Assembly (NCBI GenBank): GCA_024138025.1
Contig: JAMXBD010000635.1
Coordinates: 1 to 64,000, forward strand
Length of the DNA stretch: 64,000 bases
Source of the DNA: Combretum micranthum
Lineage: Eukaryota > Streptophyta > Magnoliopsida > Myrtales > Combretaceae
Direction of reading: 5' to 3'
Shown here: one piece after another, positions 12,401-24,679 of the stretch
How the letters are laid out: each line of letters starts with the position of its first letter
Numbering within the stretch: position 1 is the first letter of the stretch
The notes under the pieces: model-generated
Seen by the model: the letters and a program-made list of their open reading frames with translations, nothing else
Databases searched by the model: none
What the model was told of the DNA's origin: nothing
Made by a program: the position numbers and the translations under genes

Positions 12401-13272
12401 CGCTCTGGGACAGCAGCAACTGACAATAAGTGCTTGCAGCAGCCCGAATCGCGGTCGGGGCGGATGAAAGGGACACGAGGGTTCCAGCACATTCGTATAA
12501 AACAGCAGTAGACGGTGCATTAAGCAATTGAATGATGATCTTAATGTACTTACCTTTCTGCGCCTTATCGGATCGGCAAACTTTCCGGATCAACTCCAAG
12601 ACAACCATCTGAATCTGCTCGCTCCAATCGAGGATCTTCTCGATGTTCGAGAAGAGGTAAGCGAGGGCGCGATCCTGGGAGCAATTGAAGAGCATAAGGA
12701 AGGCATTACGCTTGGTGGAAGGGTCCTGCTCCGTGGATAGAACCTTCTCGATGATCTCCGGAGCGGAATCGAGGAGCTGCTCCCCTTGAGGAAGCCTGTA
12801 GACGTGCATGATGGCTAGGATGGCATTGCGGCGGACGAAAGGGTGGCGGTGCTCGAGATTAGCAAGCACGGAAGGGAGGAGAGGCTCGATGATCTCGGGC
12901 TCGTTGAGTCGGCAGAGGAAGCGGAGGGTAACGCCGCGGATGTACTCGTTAGGGTGCTGGAGATTGTTGAGGATGTTTTGGCAGATGAGGATCATCTCAG
13001 GGAGGACCTTGCCCTTGGAATCGCATTTATCGATGATCTCGAGATAAAGGAGGAGGAGCTTCTGGATGGTGTGGTCTTCGGAAGGGAGGACGTAGCGGAT
13101 GATGGTGATGAAGAGCTGGGGGATGGATTCGCCGTTGGAGGAGCATGATTGCCTTCTTAAGGGCTTCGATCTTGGTTTCTATGTCGTTGCCTTCTAGGGC
13201 TTCCTTGATCTCGTTGGCTAAGGCTGGTGTGCCCTTGTCGAAGTGCACCAACAGTGTGCACGACTTCTCCAT
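9444..13272 (-). CDS. COPB: coatomer subunit beta (beta-COP), four exons, one frameshift
   Basis: Beta-COP is a core subunit of the COPI coat, which buds vesicles for Golgi-to-ER and intra-Golgi transport. Exons, in transcription order: 13272-11196, 11076-10564, 10437-10355 and 9648-9444. Start [20 protein letters not shown] is the conserved plant N terminus. The adaptin-like alpha-solenoid ([20 protein letters not shown] and following) fills roughly residues 20-530. The beta-COP C-terminal appendage follows ([14 protein letters not shown] onward) and ends ITLKQKGG plus one residue. Predicted length is about 959 residues, against 948 in Arabidopsis from memory. Junctions: AAG|gc...cag|GGT (phase 0, GC-AG), AAG|gt...cag|GTT (phase 0), GT|gtatgt...cag|C (phase 2). 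The frame breaks near 13135-13143, where conserved MLLLNGE is encoded 2 nt short; the correct frame resumes at once as NGESIPQLF. All else is intact, so an assembly error or a very recent mutation is likeliest. Confidence 0.95.
11077..11195 (-). other. COPB intron 1, GC-AG type
   Basis: On the minus strand the exon ends AAG and the intron starts GCAAGT; the intron ends TACTGCAG before GGTATGAGC. This joins HLKSRK to GMSQLE in phase, the conserved plant sequence. The nearest GT (four bases on) would shift the frame, so the GC donor is required. The rest of the donor matches the strong consensus usual for GC-AG introns. Confidence 0.85.
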
Positions 13273-13440
13273 TTTTTCCCGTTTTGTTTTGATTTTTCCT
13301 TTTCCCTTCCGATTAGATCTACAATTACAACAACAGAAAACTGAAGAAGAGGAGAGGAGACGAAGAGAAGAGAAGAGAAGGGGAAGAGAGAGATAAAGAG
13401 AGAAGCAGATCTGATTTGTGAAAATGTTTAACAAAAACTA
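13273..13440 (-). promoter_or_regulatory. COPB 5' UTR, CT-rich leader
   Basis: Upstream of the ATG (13270-13272) the minus strand is strongly C/T-rich, including repeated CTTCTCTT units at about 13340-13395, as in leaders of plant housekeeping genes. An in-frame upstream ATG near 13434 would add a non-conserved stretch, so the downstream conserved MEKSC start is preferred. Confidence 0.5.
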
Positions 13441-13498
13441 AACAGACAGCAGTAGCAAATACGATTGCACACTACTGCTACTCCCAGGTCCTAACCAA

Positions 13499-13546
13499 AT
13501 CGGGCCGATTCTTCTCTCTGCGCCTCTTCTGTTTGGTATTGGGCCG
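13499..13546 (-). promoter_or_regulatory. COPB proximal promoter with GGCCCA-type elements
   Basis: On the minus strand GGCCCA lies at 13545-13540 and GGCCCG at 13506-13501, about 230-275 bp upstream of the start codon. GGCCCA (site II) boxes bind TCP factors and are common in promoters of growth-related housekeeping genes (established knowledge). Function here is inferred. Confidence 0.4.
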
Positions 13547-13560
13547 AATGGTTCACTAAA

Positions 13561-15693
13561 ATTTTTTTTTCCCCCATCAACCCCCAAAAAGAAAACTATG
13601 GTTTATGAATAGTTTTATAAAAAATACAATATTGGCACTTATGTCTAAATAGCACGGATGGTTGTCTGACATCCTTGGATCTATGATGTTTTAACACTAT
13701 TAAATGTTTTTTGTCTAAAAGGATCATTATTTTTAACTTTTTTTTCTTTATTTTCTTCAACATTTGTGAATAAAAAATATGATTTTTTTTTTTTAAACAA
13801 GCAAAAGCAAATTCTACCGTGCAATCCCTGAAAAATGGCTACAACATATGATTACTTTTTTACATGAAATAATAGGTTAGCAGATTAAAATGCAAATTTT
13901 TTTTTCTTTTTTATTATACTTTGCTTTTCCTAATAAATAAATAAATTAAATTCTCTTTTCTTTATTACTTTCCTCTTTTTAAATTCTTCTTCACATACCT
14001 TTTTTTTCTCCCTAAAATTAATCTTTCATTTTTTGCATTCTTTGTTCTCCTTATTGTCCCATTTTCTTTCCCTTATATCTACTTCACTTGCTCCTTTTTC
14101 ACTTTGAAACTTTTTTTCGGTAATTTTCTATTCAATATTAATTTTTCCGGTTACTTCCATATCTTTTCCCTTTTTTTTTAATTTGTTTCGCACATATAAA
14201 TTTAAAATATATATGCATAAAACATATATTTATGTAACGTGTACGTATATTGAATAGTATCATAGTAATATGATATTGTGGAAAAAATAAACAACGTAGA
14301 TATTTTCCTTTTACTTAGCACCCAAAAAATTACTTTTCTTCTAGAGTTATTGCTTATATTACTATTTCAAATTCATCAACATATCAATAATATAGTAAGA
14401 AAAAAAATATATCTTTTTAGTATGTGTCTACCACATTTCATTGAATGTATTGACAATTAATTATGAAGGAAGATAATTTTTCATATTCTTTTATGTATTT
14501 AGTATTACACTCTTATATTAGATATTACATAAATCATCTACAAGTTAATATCATAAATAATTTGATTAAAATATTTTCTTGCACTATTATTGAGCATATA
14601 GTTAATTACATATTATATAATATATCAATAACATAATATCAAATGAGATAACTTATAATATAGTTTCATTATATATAATTCATACATATATATTACATTG
14701 TTACTTATCGTTAGTTCTGATTCGATAAGAATTTGGATTGGACTCCTATAAACAGTAGGCCTACAAAACAGAACACTGTTAGTGGTACACACAAGGTTGG
14801 GCTTGGCATGGCAACTTCAATGCATAAGTCAATGAGCATATTGACCCAATAAAGTTAATGAGTATGACAAGAAGAGTTAAGATGACATTGCCAATTTCAA
14901 GGAGAGGAGAAGGCTACTTATACTTGCTGATCCCTAGCGATTAAGGTACACCGTGAGATGATGGATGAGTGGTAAAGTAAGCAGTTAGAGACGATTATGA
15001 TAGATGTAAAGGCAAACCCACTAATCCACATTCATAGATGTCGAACTCGATCAAGCAGAGCATGTCGAGAGACGCTTGTCGAAGTACAAACCTAGTGCTG
15101 TAGGAGTCAATCGATACATCAAGTCAAGGTGAAGGGTATCTTAACAAGGTTTTGGGCCATTATCGGTATGGATTGGTATCAACCCTTTAGGTTGATCCAA
15201 GCTTATGATGGGCTAAACTTGGCTTGAGAGGCTCTGACATATTAGACCGTCGACACTACTAAATAATGCATTTGTAATTTAATCTAACAAAAAAAGAAAT
15301 TATTAATACAGGTTTTACTAAGTAGTTGTTGTTTATATTTATATTACAATTAATAAAACATATCAATAATTTCAAATCAAGAATAAGAATTATATATATT
15401 TTTTTTATATAGTGAATACATGTATTACTAGAATACATAATAAACAATATATTGTAACATGATTTCACTAAAAAATTAAGATTTGAATTCTTATATAGCT
15501 TTAATGTGTAAACTTATATCACATATTATACAAAATATCGATAATACAATATAAAAAAAAAATAATATGTGATATTCTTTATAGGAGATAATATTTAGCC
15601 CCTATTTTCTTAATTGCTTTGCATATCATTACATTATATTTGAAACATATATATGATCTAATATCACGAAAATATTATCTAATATATTTTTTT
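13561..15693. other. AT-rich intergenic DNA, no gene seen
   Basis: Includes T/C-rich low-complexity DNA at 13880-14200 and ATAT-rich DNA at 14200-14700 and 15240-15690. The 14700-15250 part is less AT-rich and may be a retroelement relic, but no coding motif or terminal repeat was recognised. Confidence 0.5.
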
Positions 15694-15966
15694 GGTACGT
15701 TTGGTTTATTGGAATGGAATAAGGCTGGAAAGAAATAGCAATTCCTTATTTTATAATTATGAGTATTTTTAGTTCAAAACATGTTTTTTTATTCATGAAT
15801 AATCATTCCTCCAATAAAGAGAATGAACGAGAATTCCTTATCTATGCTGCATTACATGGAATAAAAATTCTTTTGATAGAATTTTTTGTAAACCAAACAA
15901 ATGAATAAATATTCCACAATAATAAAACTAGAATACTAATTTCATTCCTGTGGGCCAAACATGGTA
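15694..15966. mobile_element. MITE with about 25 bp terminal inverted repeats
   Basis: Left end GGTACGTTTGGTTTATTGGA pairs with a right end which, reverse complemented, reads TACCATGTTTGGCCCACAGG; GGAATG-AAT continues in both arms. About 273 bp, no coding capacity, interior rich in GGAAT/ATTCC boxes. The GTTTGG...GGAATG termini match a widespread plant MITE type. The target duplication could not be decided. Confidence 0.6.
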
Positions 15967-17007
15967 TTTATAATGTAGCTGTTACTTAATACCAATATAT
16001 TATAAACTAAATAAATTTTGACGGTTTCATTAAAGACTCATAAAGGTATTCCTAAACTATAATATATAATACTATGTACCTATAACACTAAGTTTGAATA
16101 TTCACAATAATAAAATGATCAAGTTCTTTTATTATTGCTTGTATGTTGGTTCCATAAATGTATATCTATATATAGAAAAATAAAGGGTTATGTTAAGTTG
16201 TGAATAAATATTTTATTATATATACAATAGAATTATTCATATGTCAGTTTTTATGTGTTAAACATATATATTTAATCATTACATGTATAACCATGCAATA
16301 TCATCTATGTTGCTAATGTAATATAAATTATTATAAGTTGTGGTAAATTTGTCAAACCAATTGGTTCGATTTCAATTTTAATGAAAAAGTGCATTACATG
16401 ATTACACAAAAGTTGTAGAAAAGCTACATTTAATTGGTTAAATTTGTTTTGTGTGTAACGTGTTGAAAATGTGCAAATATATGTGTTTGTGTTTTTGTTG
16501 GGTTGCTTTTTGTAGGATAGTATTGATTTGTAGCTGGAGCCAAGACGCTAGCTAAAAGGAGTTCGAACATTAGTTAAGGTCCAGAAGCCCAAGCATAAAG
16601 ATTGGACATTAGCTTCATTAGACATGACTAGTACAATAATGATCATATTCCAATGGGTTCAAGTTCAACTACTAACTCTAGCATGTTATGCTCATTCGAG
16701 CATCTAGTGCTTAAGTAAAAGAGGAAGAGTATTGGTGTAACAACTAGTTTTTGTTAAAGCTCATAAATAAAGTTTGCCGGATAGATTTAAGGCTCTATTT
16801 ATGTGAGAGATAGTGAGTAGTACGGTTTAAGAGCTCTTTTGCAATCTTTATTATGCACAACACTTGTGTGACTGAATTGTAGCTCCTTGGGAGCATTGCT
16901 TTTTCATTTTGTGAATATAGTGATAAAGTCCTCCATTGGGGAGCATTTGTATGGACCGTAGAGATTGACAAGGGCAAATCACCATACTAATTCGAGTGGA
17001 AATATGG
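15967..17007. other. intergenic DNA, nothing recognised
   Basis: No motif-bearing frame or repeat pair was recognised. The frame at 16795-16977 (minus) resembles nothing known to me. Confidence 0.4.
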
Positions 17008-18807
17008 TTGATTATGTTTTAATTTACAATTAAATTTAATGGAATTGGTACTTAATTGAAAAATATATTCATTTCAGGTGTAAAAAGGATAAACATCAAC
17101 ATTTAGATCAAATTGGCAAGAAGTGAATTTAAAGATAGTATCCAAACATGATCACGCCTGTGATAAGGATGGTGATCATCCTAGATGTATAATAAAAGAG
17201 CTATTACGGGTGTGATCATGGAGAAAATGGACAACAAAGGAGATCACGGCCCTTGATATGACTATAACCTAGACAATGATCTCCACTGATCATATGGACG
17301 CACTTGGTACGACTGTTATTTGAAAAAGAGAAGAATAAGACAGACAATATCATGGCCCTTGGTGCGACCATGACCAATAAGGGAGAAATCTACAGCAATA
17401 GCATTAAGGATCAATCACGGGAATTATTGTGCTTTGATATGTGATCAGAGAAGATCACGGCCTCCATCACTGCCGTCATTTACTTTAGATAGATCAAACC
17501 TCATGATGCAACCATGATGACAGTTAATTGTTGGAAGTTTTTATGCCACTTGATATCTAAATACCTCTTTAGAAGGGGTCGAAGGCTAGTTGACACATAT
17601 CTTCACCATACAGATGTACCTAATGATGGAAGCACATAAATAATCATCAAAACATTACAAATGATAATAAATCTTCATAGAGAGAATTGGTTTATCATTC
17701 TCTTTTGTAATCCAATGTAAGTTCATTGTATTATGAGAGAGTATAGTACCAATCCATCTTTGTATCAAACTTTGTATTAGACATCACCAAGAGTTTTCAT
17801 TAATAAGGGTTATTTCTATGTTCCATTTTCTTGATTTCTACTTTTATTATGTTGCACTAATTCTTTGTATGATGTGTAGCTAGTAGTTTAGGACTTTCTA
17901 GGTCGTGATTTTCATGTACATGCATGAGTTTAATGTTAATTGTTTTTAATTTCTCTTATCTCTATAGTGTGCCTCAAGTAATCTAGTTCTATGTAGTACA
18001 CAACTCAAGATTAGACAAGATTTCTGCAGGATCCAATTGAAAATATACATGTGGAATAGATCTAAATTATAGAGAGAAGTTGCTCATGTTCCTAGAGATA
18101 GGTTTATGAAATTTTTTGCATGATCATAATAATTATATTGGGATCATATTCTTAATACGATCTTAGTCGACTGTTAACTATGAAGAGATTCTAGTTTGAA
18201 AAGACTGGGACTAGGGATTAATAGTTCGTGAGACAGATATTAACTTTATTAATGGAATCCTATAATTAAATAAGCTCAATAATAAATACTAGAAGCCTTT
18301 ATACATGTTAATTAATCGTGAAGCAAGTCTAAGTTGTACATTTTTGAGTTAGTAATAGTATTTTGGTGATTACATTTGTGAAGATAGTTGTAGAAAGTAT
18401 TTAGTTTAAATTGATTAACTAGAATTTCTTAATTCCATTTCTAATTGCTAGATATAATTAAGAAAAGAATAATTGTACTTGTTAGATCCCTAAGGATACA
18501 ACCGTATAATTGGTCCTATACTACAATAATAGGTATACTTTCCTTGAACTAACCAATTCATATGAACAGATCATATGACTTAATTATTTAAACTCGATCA
18601 AAAATAGTGCATCATAGATTAAAGAGTAAACCGAACTCCACGTTATATGCAGGCTTATTTCTTTCTATCACTTCTCCTGTTGCAATTTACTTATTAAATT
18701 GCTTTGTTTAAGCATTAAAATAGAAAAAGGGTATATTAGCCTTAAAAACAAAATTGATCCCCTCTCCTCTTCTTGTGTTTTATCCTAGGTGTTATCTAGG
18801 TTTTACA
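17008..18807 (+). repeat. probable 5' LTR of a decayed LTR element
   Basis: It ends TTTTACA at 18807, 3 bp before a primer-binding site. Early in it lies an ATTCATTTCAGGTG box (about 17066-17081), then about eight GATCACGGC-like words (17125-17520), and near 18485-18560 a GATCCCTAAGGATAC to TAGGTATACTT segment. The same order of boxes occurs in reverse at 50019-51624, so the two are related LTRs. The left boundary (TG near 17008) is approximate. Confidence 0.5.
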
Positions 18808-18810
18808 ATT

Positions 18811-18822
18811 TGGTATCAGAGT
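18811..18822 (+). other. tRNA-iMet primer-binding site
   Basis: TGGTATCAGAGT immediately downstream of the LTR end at 18807. It matches the usual plant TGGTATCAGAGC primer site except for the last base. It fixes the element's orientation as +. Confidence 0.7.
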
Positions 18823-19149
18823 AAGGCTATAGATTATAGTGCTCAACCGCATCTAAGAAAAAGATCACGGATAGTAACACTAGAATTCTTAGAAGATCAA
18901 GCTATAAATAGGTCAATCAATCTTAATTGATAGTAATCATGCATTGTAGAAGTATAGAATGAAAATTTTCCTAGAAGTGTAGAACTTATCCTTATGGAGC
19001 ATAGTTGAAAAAGGATTTATATAATAGAAGGAAAAGATGAGAGTTAACTATACAAAGTTGAAAACAGAAAAGTTCAACAAAATGAAATTGTTATGAATAT
19101 TTTGTATTGTGGTCAAAATCAAAATCATTTAGTAGAATTGCTTATGTAA

Positions 19150-19560
19150 TCCAATAAATAGTTATAGGATGATTTAGAAAGAACATATTATGGAACAAAA
19201 TACAAAAATAAATTTGCTTTGTGGATGATTTGAAAATTTAAAATGAAAAATAATGACTCCATAATTCAAATGTATAATAGGTTCATCAACATCATAAATC
19301 CTCTAAGTATTCTAAATAAGAACTTCACGAATGTAGAAATTAATTCCCAACTTTTTAAGTCGTTACCAATGGATTGGGAGGTCAAGAGAAGAACCATTGA
19401 AGAGCCACATGATTTGAGCAAGATAACAAAAAAGGAACTCCTTAAAACTCTCAAGATGCATGAGATGATTAAGAAACAAGGAGAAGAAGCTTAAAGGAAG
19501 AAGATAACTCTTGAAGCTTCAATAAAAGATACTTTTTATTGTAGCTTAGAATGTTTTTCT
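19150..19560 (+). pseudogene. retrotransposon gag remnant (UBN2-type)
   Basis: The frame at 19243-19494 shows the pattern of plant retrotransposon UBN2 gag: a KNNDSIIQMYNRF start, a ...LFKSLPMDWE core (canonical LRSLPKSW), then DLSKITKKELLKTLK and HEM. Upstream codons from about 19165 (LERTYYGTKYKNKFA) continue the domain across a stop at about 19232. It lies about 430 bp after the primer-binding site, where gag belongs. No protease, integrase or RT follows nearby, so the element is truncated. Confidence 0.65.
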
Positions 19561-21559
19561 ATGTGTGGTTAAGGGTAAAGAATATATAGGAGAATACCAT
19601 TAACAAATTCTATGAAGCCATTAACAAATCTAATTAAGTCGTTAATGGGTACTAAGGAATTTTACTTAAGTTACAGCCTATTCCAGCAAAATCTGTCAAA
19701 TTACTATATCTTCCATTTTGCCTAGATAGTAATTACTCAATAGTAAATTAATACCTTTTATTAGTTAATTTAGCTCATCTATAGTAAAGAAAAGCTCAAT
19801 TTTAACGAAGTAGCTCATGTTAGTGAATCAATTGCTTATTTTAGTGAAAACCTTTAAATCATTGTAAAATCTCCTTCTAATAATTGTTGTAATTTTTCCA
19901 ATATAATGGTAACGCAGTTTATTGATGATAATGATTGTCAAAAGCTTATAAATTGTTATATTGCAAGTTTGACTTCTTTTCATGATATATTATATGGTAT
20001 GGTTGCTACAACTAGCTGATCACGTGTAATAAATATGCCGTCGACCTAAGAGAAGTTTTGAACTAATAAAACGTGTATAGATGTTGTAAAGAGAGGTGTG
20101 AGAGGAGGAACATGCAAATCTAATTTCTAGAGTGTACGAGTGTGACAGAATATCAAATTAGATATATTCGAGCGTTCTTGATAAGTTCTTCGTGAAGTAG
20201 TTGCTTTGATACTTCCTAGAAACATTTTAGCAAAATTTTGATGTTGCTCTTAATCTTAGCAATACATAAAATGACCACAAATGAGAAAAAAAGCATCTTA
20301 TTTATAAATGTTGGAGGCTAGTAGTAACCATTGGATGATTTCTAGATGGATGGTTACTTAAGATGAAGCATTGCTTACAACCATTGGATCTCTTTTATGA
20401 ATCCAACGGCTAGAATCTATCCCTTCTTTTATATATGGGCATGAACTTTAAATATGAGTCTAGACAGAATAAAGACTTTTATAATATAAAAGGAGTTCAT
20501 TTTTCTTATTAAAATAGCACATCTTTAATATGAAATAGAAATAGGCTTATTTTATTCTAAATAAGTTCTATTCTAGTTAAACAAACCTAATTTAGCCTAG
20601 AATAATAATTTTGGAGTCTACTTTTGATGCACGTGAAAACTGAAAAGGTTGAGAGCAAGATAAACCGATCTAACAATCTCTGTTCTAAACCTGCCAAGTC
20701 AAATCTCCCTACGACATCTCCTATTGGACTTAGTCTTTTAAGCTCTATCACTAGCTTAGAAAACCGACCTATGGCATTAAAATGGGCTTCAAGCCCAATC
20801 ACCAAAAATGACCCTCTACATATATAATAAATATTAAGATATTTCAACAAAAAAAAAAAACATTATATGAATATGTATATAAAGTTATAGTATTATTTTG
20901 TACATATTGTTACGAATATGATGTTATTAATACTATATTATATTGTTATATTACAATATATGTTGTGATATTACCATCTATATATAAATATAATGATATA
21001 GTATTGTATAGATAAGTTATAATATACATAACTATATGTAATGTAATACTAAATAATATTTAACATTAAGTATGCATAGATAAATATAACAAAAACATAT
21101 ATATGATATATAGATATACATAACATATATTATAACATACATATTTATCATATTGTAAATATAATGTTATATGCTTTATATTTTCTATATATAAAACTAT
21201 AGTTTGATGTTTTTAATTATAAAACTATAATATGATTGAAATAATTCTAATATACCTTCTTGTTTTGTTTTTATTTATAACAATTAACTGTTATATATAT
21301 TATAAATACGTTTGATATTATCGAAGTTTGAATATAAATATTTTACTAAAGATGGGTTTTTCATACGATGGATGGACCACATTCCTCCTCTTCAATAGTA
21401 GTTTCGAATCATGGTAAAATACCTCTCACAATTATTATGATTGTCTTATAATAATAAATAAGTAATCTATTGATAGTCATATCTAAAGCTTTCAATGGGT
21501 TGGTTAAAGCATATTCACCATTATTGTATATAGTTCACCAGCAATTCTTGAGAAAGGAA
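19561..21559. other. AT-rich intergenic DNA, no gene recognised
   Basis: 20850-21350 is nearly pure AT with TATA/ATAT runs. The opposed frames at 20587-20850 and 20624-20827 show no known motif. Parts of 19560-20580 may be old LTR sequence. Confidence 0.4.
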
Positions 21560-22170
21560 ATAAGCAAATAATCCAAAATGTGGGTAGCAGTTTGGCTTGT
21601 AAGTTGAGTTTTGAATCAAATATAACACTCTTCACCAAATTAAGCCTTAAAAAGCTTGTCTTATTGCTAAATGTTTCACACAATGAGAAGGCAATGACTA
21701 TGATGAAACATGGAATTGTGTCATTAAACCCACAACCATCCATTTTGTTTTCTTAAGTTTGACCTTCTCTTCTTGAGCTATTTATCAACTTAATGTTGAA
21801 AATGCTTTTCCATAAGGTCATTTAATTATTGAGACAATATTTATGAAACAACCTCTTACGTTTATATATTCTCATTATGCTCATCATGTCTATAAACTCA
21901 ACTAGTCTCTTTATGGTGTCAAACAGGTGTGTTTGGTTTCATTAGTCCAACACTTTTCTCTCCACCATAGGTTTTCAACACAATATGGCCAATGTCTGTT
22001 ATTTTCTCTCAAAGGATCAGATATTCTTGTCTTACTTCCTTACATTAATGATATCATCCTTACTAGAAACAATCTTCACCTTGTCACACATCATACTTCT
22101 CCTCTCTTGTCAATTTGTAACGAAGATCTTGTTTTTTTCTAGATATTAGGGTTGTTAGGAAAGTAGTTGA
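21560..22170 (+). pseudogene. Copia reverse transcriptase remnant, N-terminal half
   Basis: Reading across frames gives LIAKCFTQ (canonical LVAKGFHQ), a WNCVIKPTTI segment (FSPVVKPTTIR), QLNVENAF (QLDVKNAFLHG), ETIFMKQP, SLYGVKQ and YINDIILTRNNLHL, where YIND stands for the catalytic YVDD. This is the order of motifs of the Copia RVT_2 domain. Several stops and shifts are present, and the catalytic YVDD is damaged. It joins functionally to 23715-24329 after an interruption. Confidence 0.8.
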
Positions 22171-23357
22171 TATTTGATAGAATCTCTCTAGGTATTCAAT
22201 TGATGTTTAGATGATAACAAAAGTAATAAAAATGTTTTTTCAATAAGTTTATAAATGGGAAAAAAAACAATAAAATATCAATTAATCATATTAGCTAGAT
22301 AAGGTTGATTGTTATCAAAGTTTGTATGATTTTAAAAACACAGGTAAATCAAAAGTATAAATAGAAGCTAAAATTTCCTTTCATAGAAAAAAACTACATT
22401 GAAGACCTAACTCTATGAATTAGATATAATAGATAGGGGATTATATTCAATTTTTATTACTATGAGTTGGACATATACAATAGGGCTTCAAAATTAATTT
22501 TATGAATTTTTGAAATAAAGTTTTCTAATGTTGAAGATAAAATAATATAATAAAGTTGATTATAAGATGATTTTAGGTTTTAAAGTCACACTAAGTGTGG
22601 AAATATTGATAAATATATTTTTCAAATAAGTTTGAAGCATTATTGAAGTTAGAAAGAAAGGAAGAATCCATACATCCAAGTGAATCCATCAAGTATGGAA
22701 AGAAAATTTTAAGGATGGCATGTAATTTAAATTAAATTTTCTTTCTGTCTTGCTCCAAATGAAAAGTATTCAACATGAATCATCTTGCACAACCTAAAGG
22801 CTTTTTAGAAGGATTTCCATCAATCATTTTCAATCAAAATGGAAAAAAGCTAGAAATTCAAAAGAGAATCAAGTACAATGACTAAAATATGATTTTCATC
22901 CAATGTTGCTCAAGAACACCATTAGAAGAAGAATAATAAATTGAAGCTTGACTTCAAAGCTGAATAAGAAGAACATATAGAGAAATCACAGTATACTAAG
23001 CAAAAGCATTAAAAATAATTTTAGTGCTATTCTAAAAACTCCTACTTCACATACGAAGTCATCAGAAACATTTTCAAAACTCTGAAAAGAAAATTTATTT
23101 TTATTTATGCTAAGTTGTGAGGGAAATTGTAATTGTATTTCCTCATGTCTTGCTACCACTAGAGTGATAAAAGCTACCTATATAAATGTATATAGCTTCG
23201 ATAGAAGTTAAGTGAAACAATGCAGGTTAGTGACATTATAAAGGATGCAATAAAAAACTTTGCACTTCTTTGATTATTGGATATTGGAGTAACAATTAAA
23301 GACACCCAAGACTTAGACGTAGAGCTAGATGAGTAGACTAACACACAAGACAAAATT

Positions 23358-23392
<35 letters not shown>

Positions 23393-23714
23393 TATACTTA
23401 GATATTTAATCTAAAATCTATTGCTAAGCTTCTAGAATATAAAACTAGTTAAAGTACTATATAAAAGTGATCTTGACCAAATATAAATTGAGTTATCAAA
23501 AAGGAACTAAAATCATAATTTGTTTCAAAATGTATTCTATGATCTAATTCCAAATTTATATGTAGCAAATATTGTCAAAGCGCACAAATTCATCTCCCCT
23601 ATTGGTTTGATTATTAGTTACTTAGCTCTTGAGATCAACAAGGATTACTCATAACCGTTAAGGTCTACATTTAAGTCAATTTCACTTTATCCATGACTTC
23701 CTTAAACACCACAG
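22171..23714. other. AT-rich interruption within the Copia remnant
   Basis: About 1.5 kb separates the two RT/RNase H pieces, where about 0.6 kb of coding sequence would be expected. No Copia resemblance was seen, so this is probably an insertion plus a deletion. It includes a CT microsatellite. Confidence 0.45.
23362..23390 (+). repeat. (CT)n microsatellite
   Basis: About 14 uninterrupted CT units, in AT-rich DNA. Confidence 0.9.
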
Positions 23715-24329
23715 CAAGTATCTCAATAAAATAGTCAAAATGCTAATGTCTCCTTGGAGTCATTTAAGTGCAAATGGATTTCCCTTTGACCCCAAACCTT
23801 AGTACCTTACTATCACTAGACGAGATATCAACTTTACAATTAATTAGTTGAGTCAATACATGCATCATCCAAATATTTACCACCTACAAACAACTAAATG
23901 AGTTCTTCAATATGCATGTGGCATTATGATATTGAGTCTTCCCATTGTTCACACGACCTACATTAATACAAAATGGGTAGATTGTTTAAATACTTACAGA
24001 TCTACTACAAGACGTGCCACTTTTCTTGGACGAAATCTCATCTTGTAGATTCCACTTAGCTTTTTTGTCATGCCCATGAGCTATATGTCCTTATTTAGTG
24101 TTTTGTCATCTTGTGTTATGATAATCTTGGAGCTATTTCCAAGATTGGCAATGACATTCATCATAACTTCATAAAGTATAAAGGTATCAATTATCACTAC
24201 ATACGTGAACAGGTTGCCATAGGTTAGGTCCTAGTTTGCTATATCCTTACTCACCTTCAGCATGTGGACATTCTCACCAAGAACCTCTTTACTACTACCA
24301 ATCTCATGCTAACCCCAACACCGTAAGAT
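23715..24329 (+). pseudogene. Copia RT end and RNase H remnant
   Basis: Motifs in order: LSANGFPFDP, YLTITR-DI (canonical YLTLTRPDIS), LSQYMHHPNIYHLQ (CQFMHSPTVSHLQ), a WVDCLNTYRSTT segment with FLGRNLI (canonical [20 protein letters not shown]), then the region before the 3' LTR. Frames change several times. It lies on the same strand as 21560-22170 and runs into the LTR at 24330, so this is one element. Confidence 0.8.
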
Positions 24330-24509
24330 TGTAGGGTATATTATCATATATAAACTTAACTATTTTAGTTGTATGTACAAAGGGTAGATGTGTCATTTTA
24401 CATTAGAGTTTAGAGACTAACTACTTGTATAAATATCTTTGTTATGCCGTAAATCATAATTAAACTGGAAATGAGATTTGACTCTATACATTTCCTTTAC
24501 ATTTTTACA
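24330..24509 (+). repeat. short 3' LTR of the Copia remnant
   Basis: Begins TGTAGGGTATATTATC and ends CATTTTTACA, TG...CA, 180 bp, directly after the Copia 3' coding end. No matching 5' LTR was found upstream. Boundaries are inferred from the terminal dinucleotides. Confidence 0.55.
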
Positions 24510-24679
24510 GGCGGAGCTAACATGAGCTGCATAATCACATTGACAGCAAAGATACATAGGATGGTTTCCGTGTGTGTTTTTTTTTTTTTTTTTACTTTTG
24601 CGTAACTGGCACCTGAACCATCTTTAACATAAGATGGAGTTAAGTAGAGAGAACGAAGATGTCATATATGTTTGATGCT

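Noticed and set aside
11211..12423. Long frames on + opposite COPB
   Set aside because: They are antisense shadows of a conserved exon, with no conserved motif of their own.
9444..13272. COPB as a pseudogene
   Set aside because: Only one short frameshift is seen in about 959 codons, and all splice sites and domains are preserved. An assembly error or recent change is more likely.
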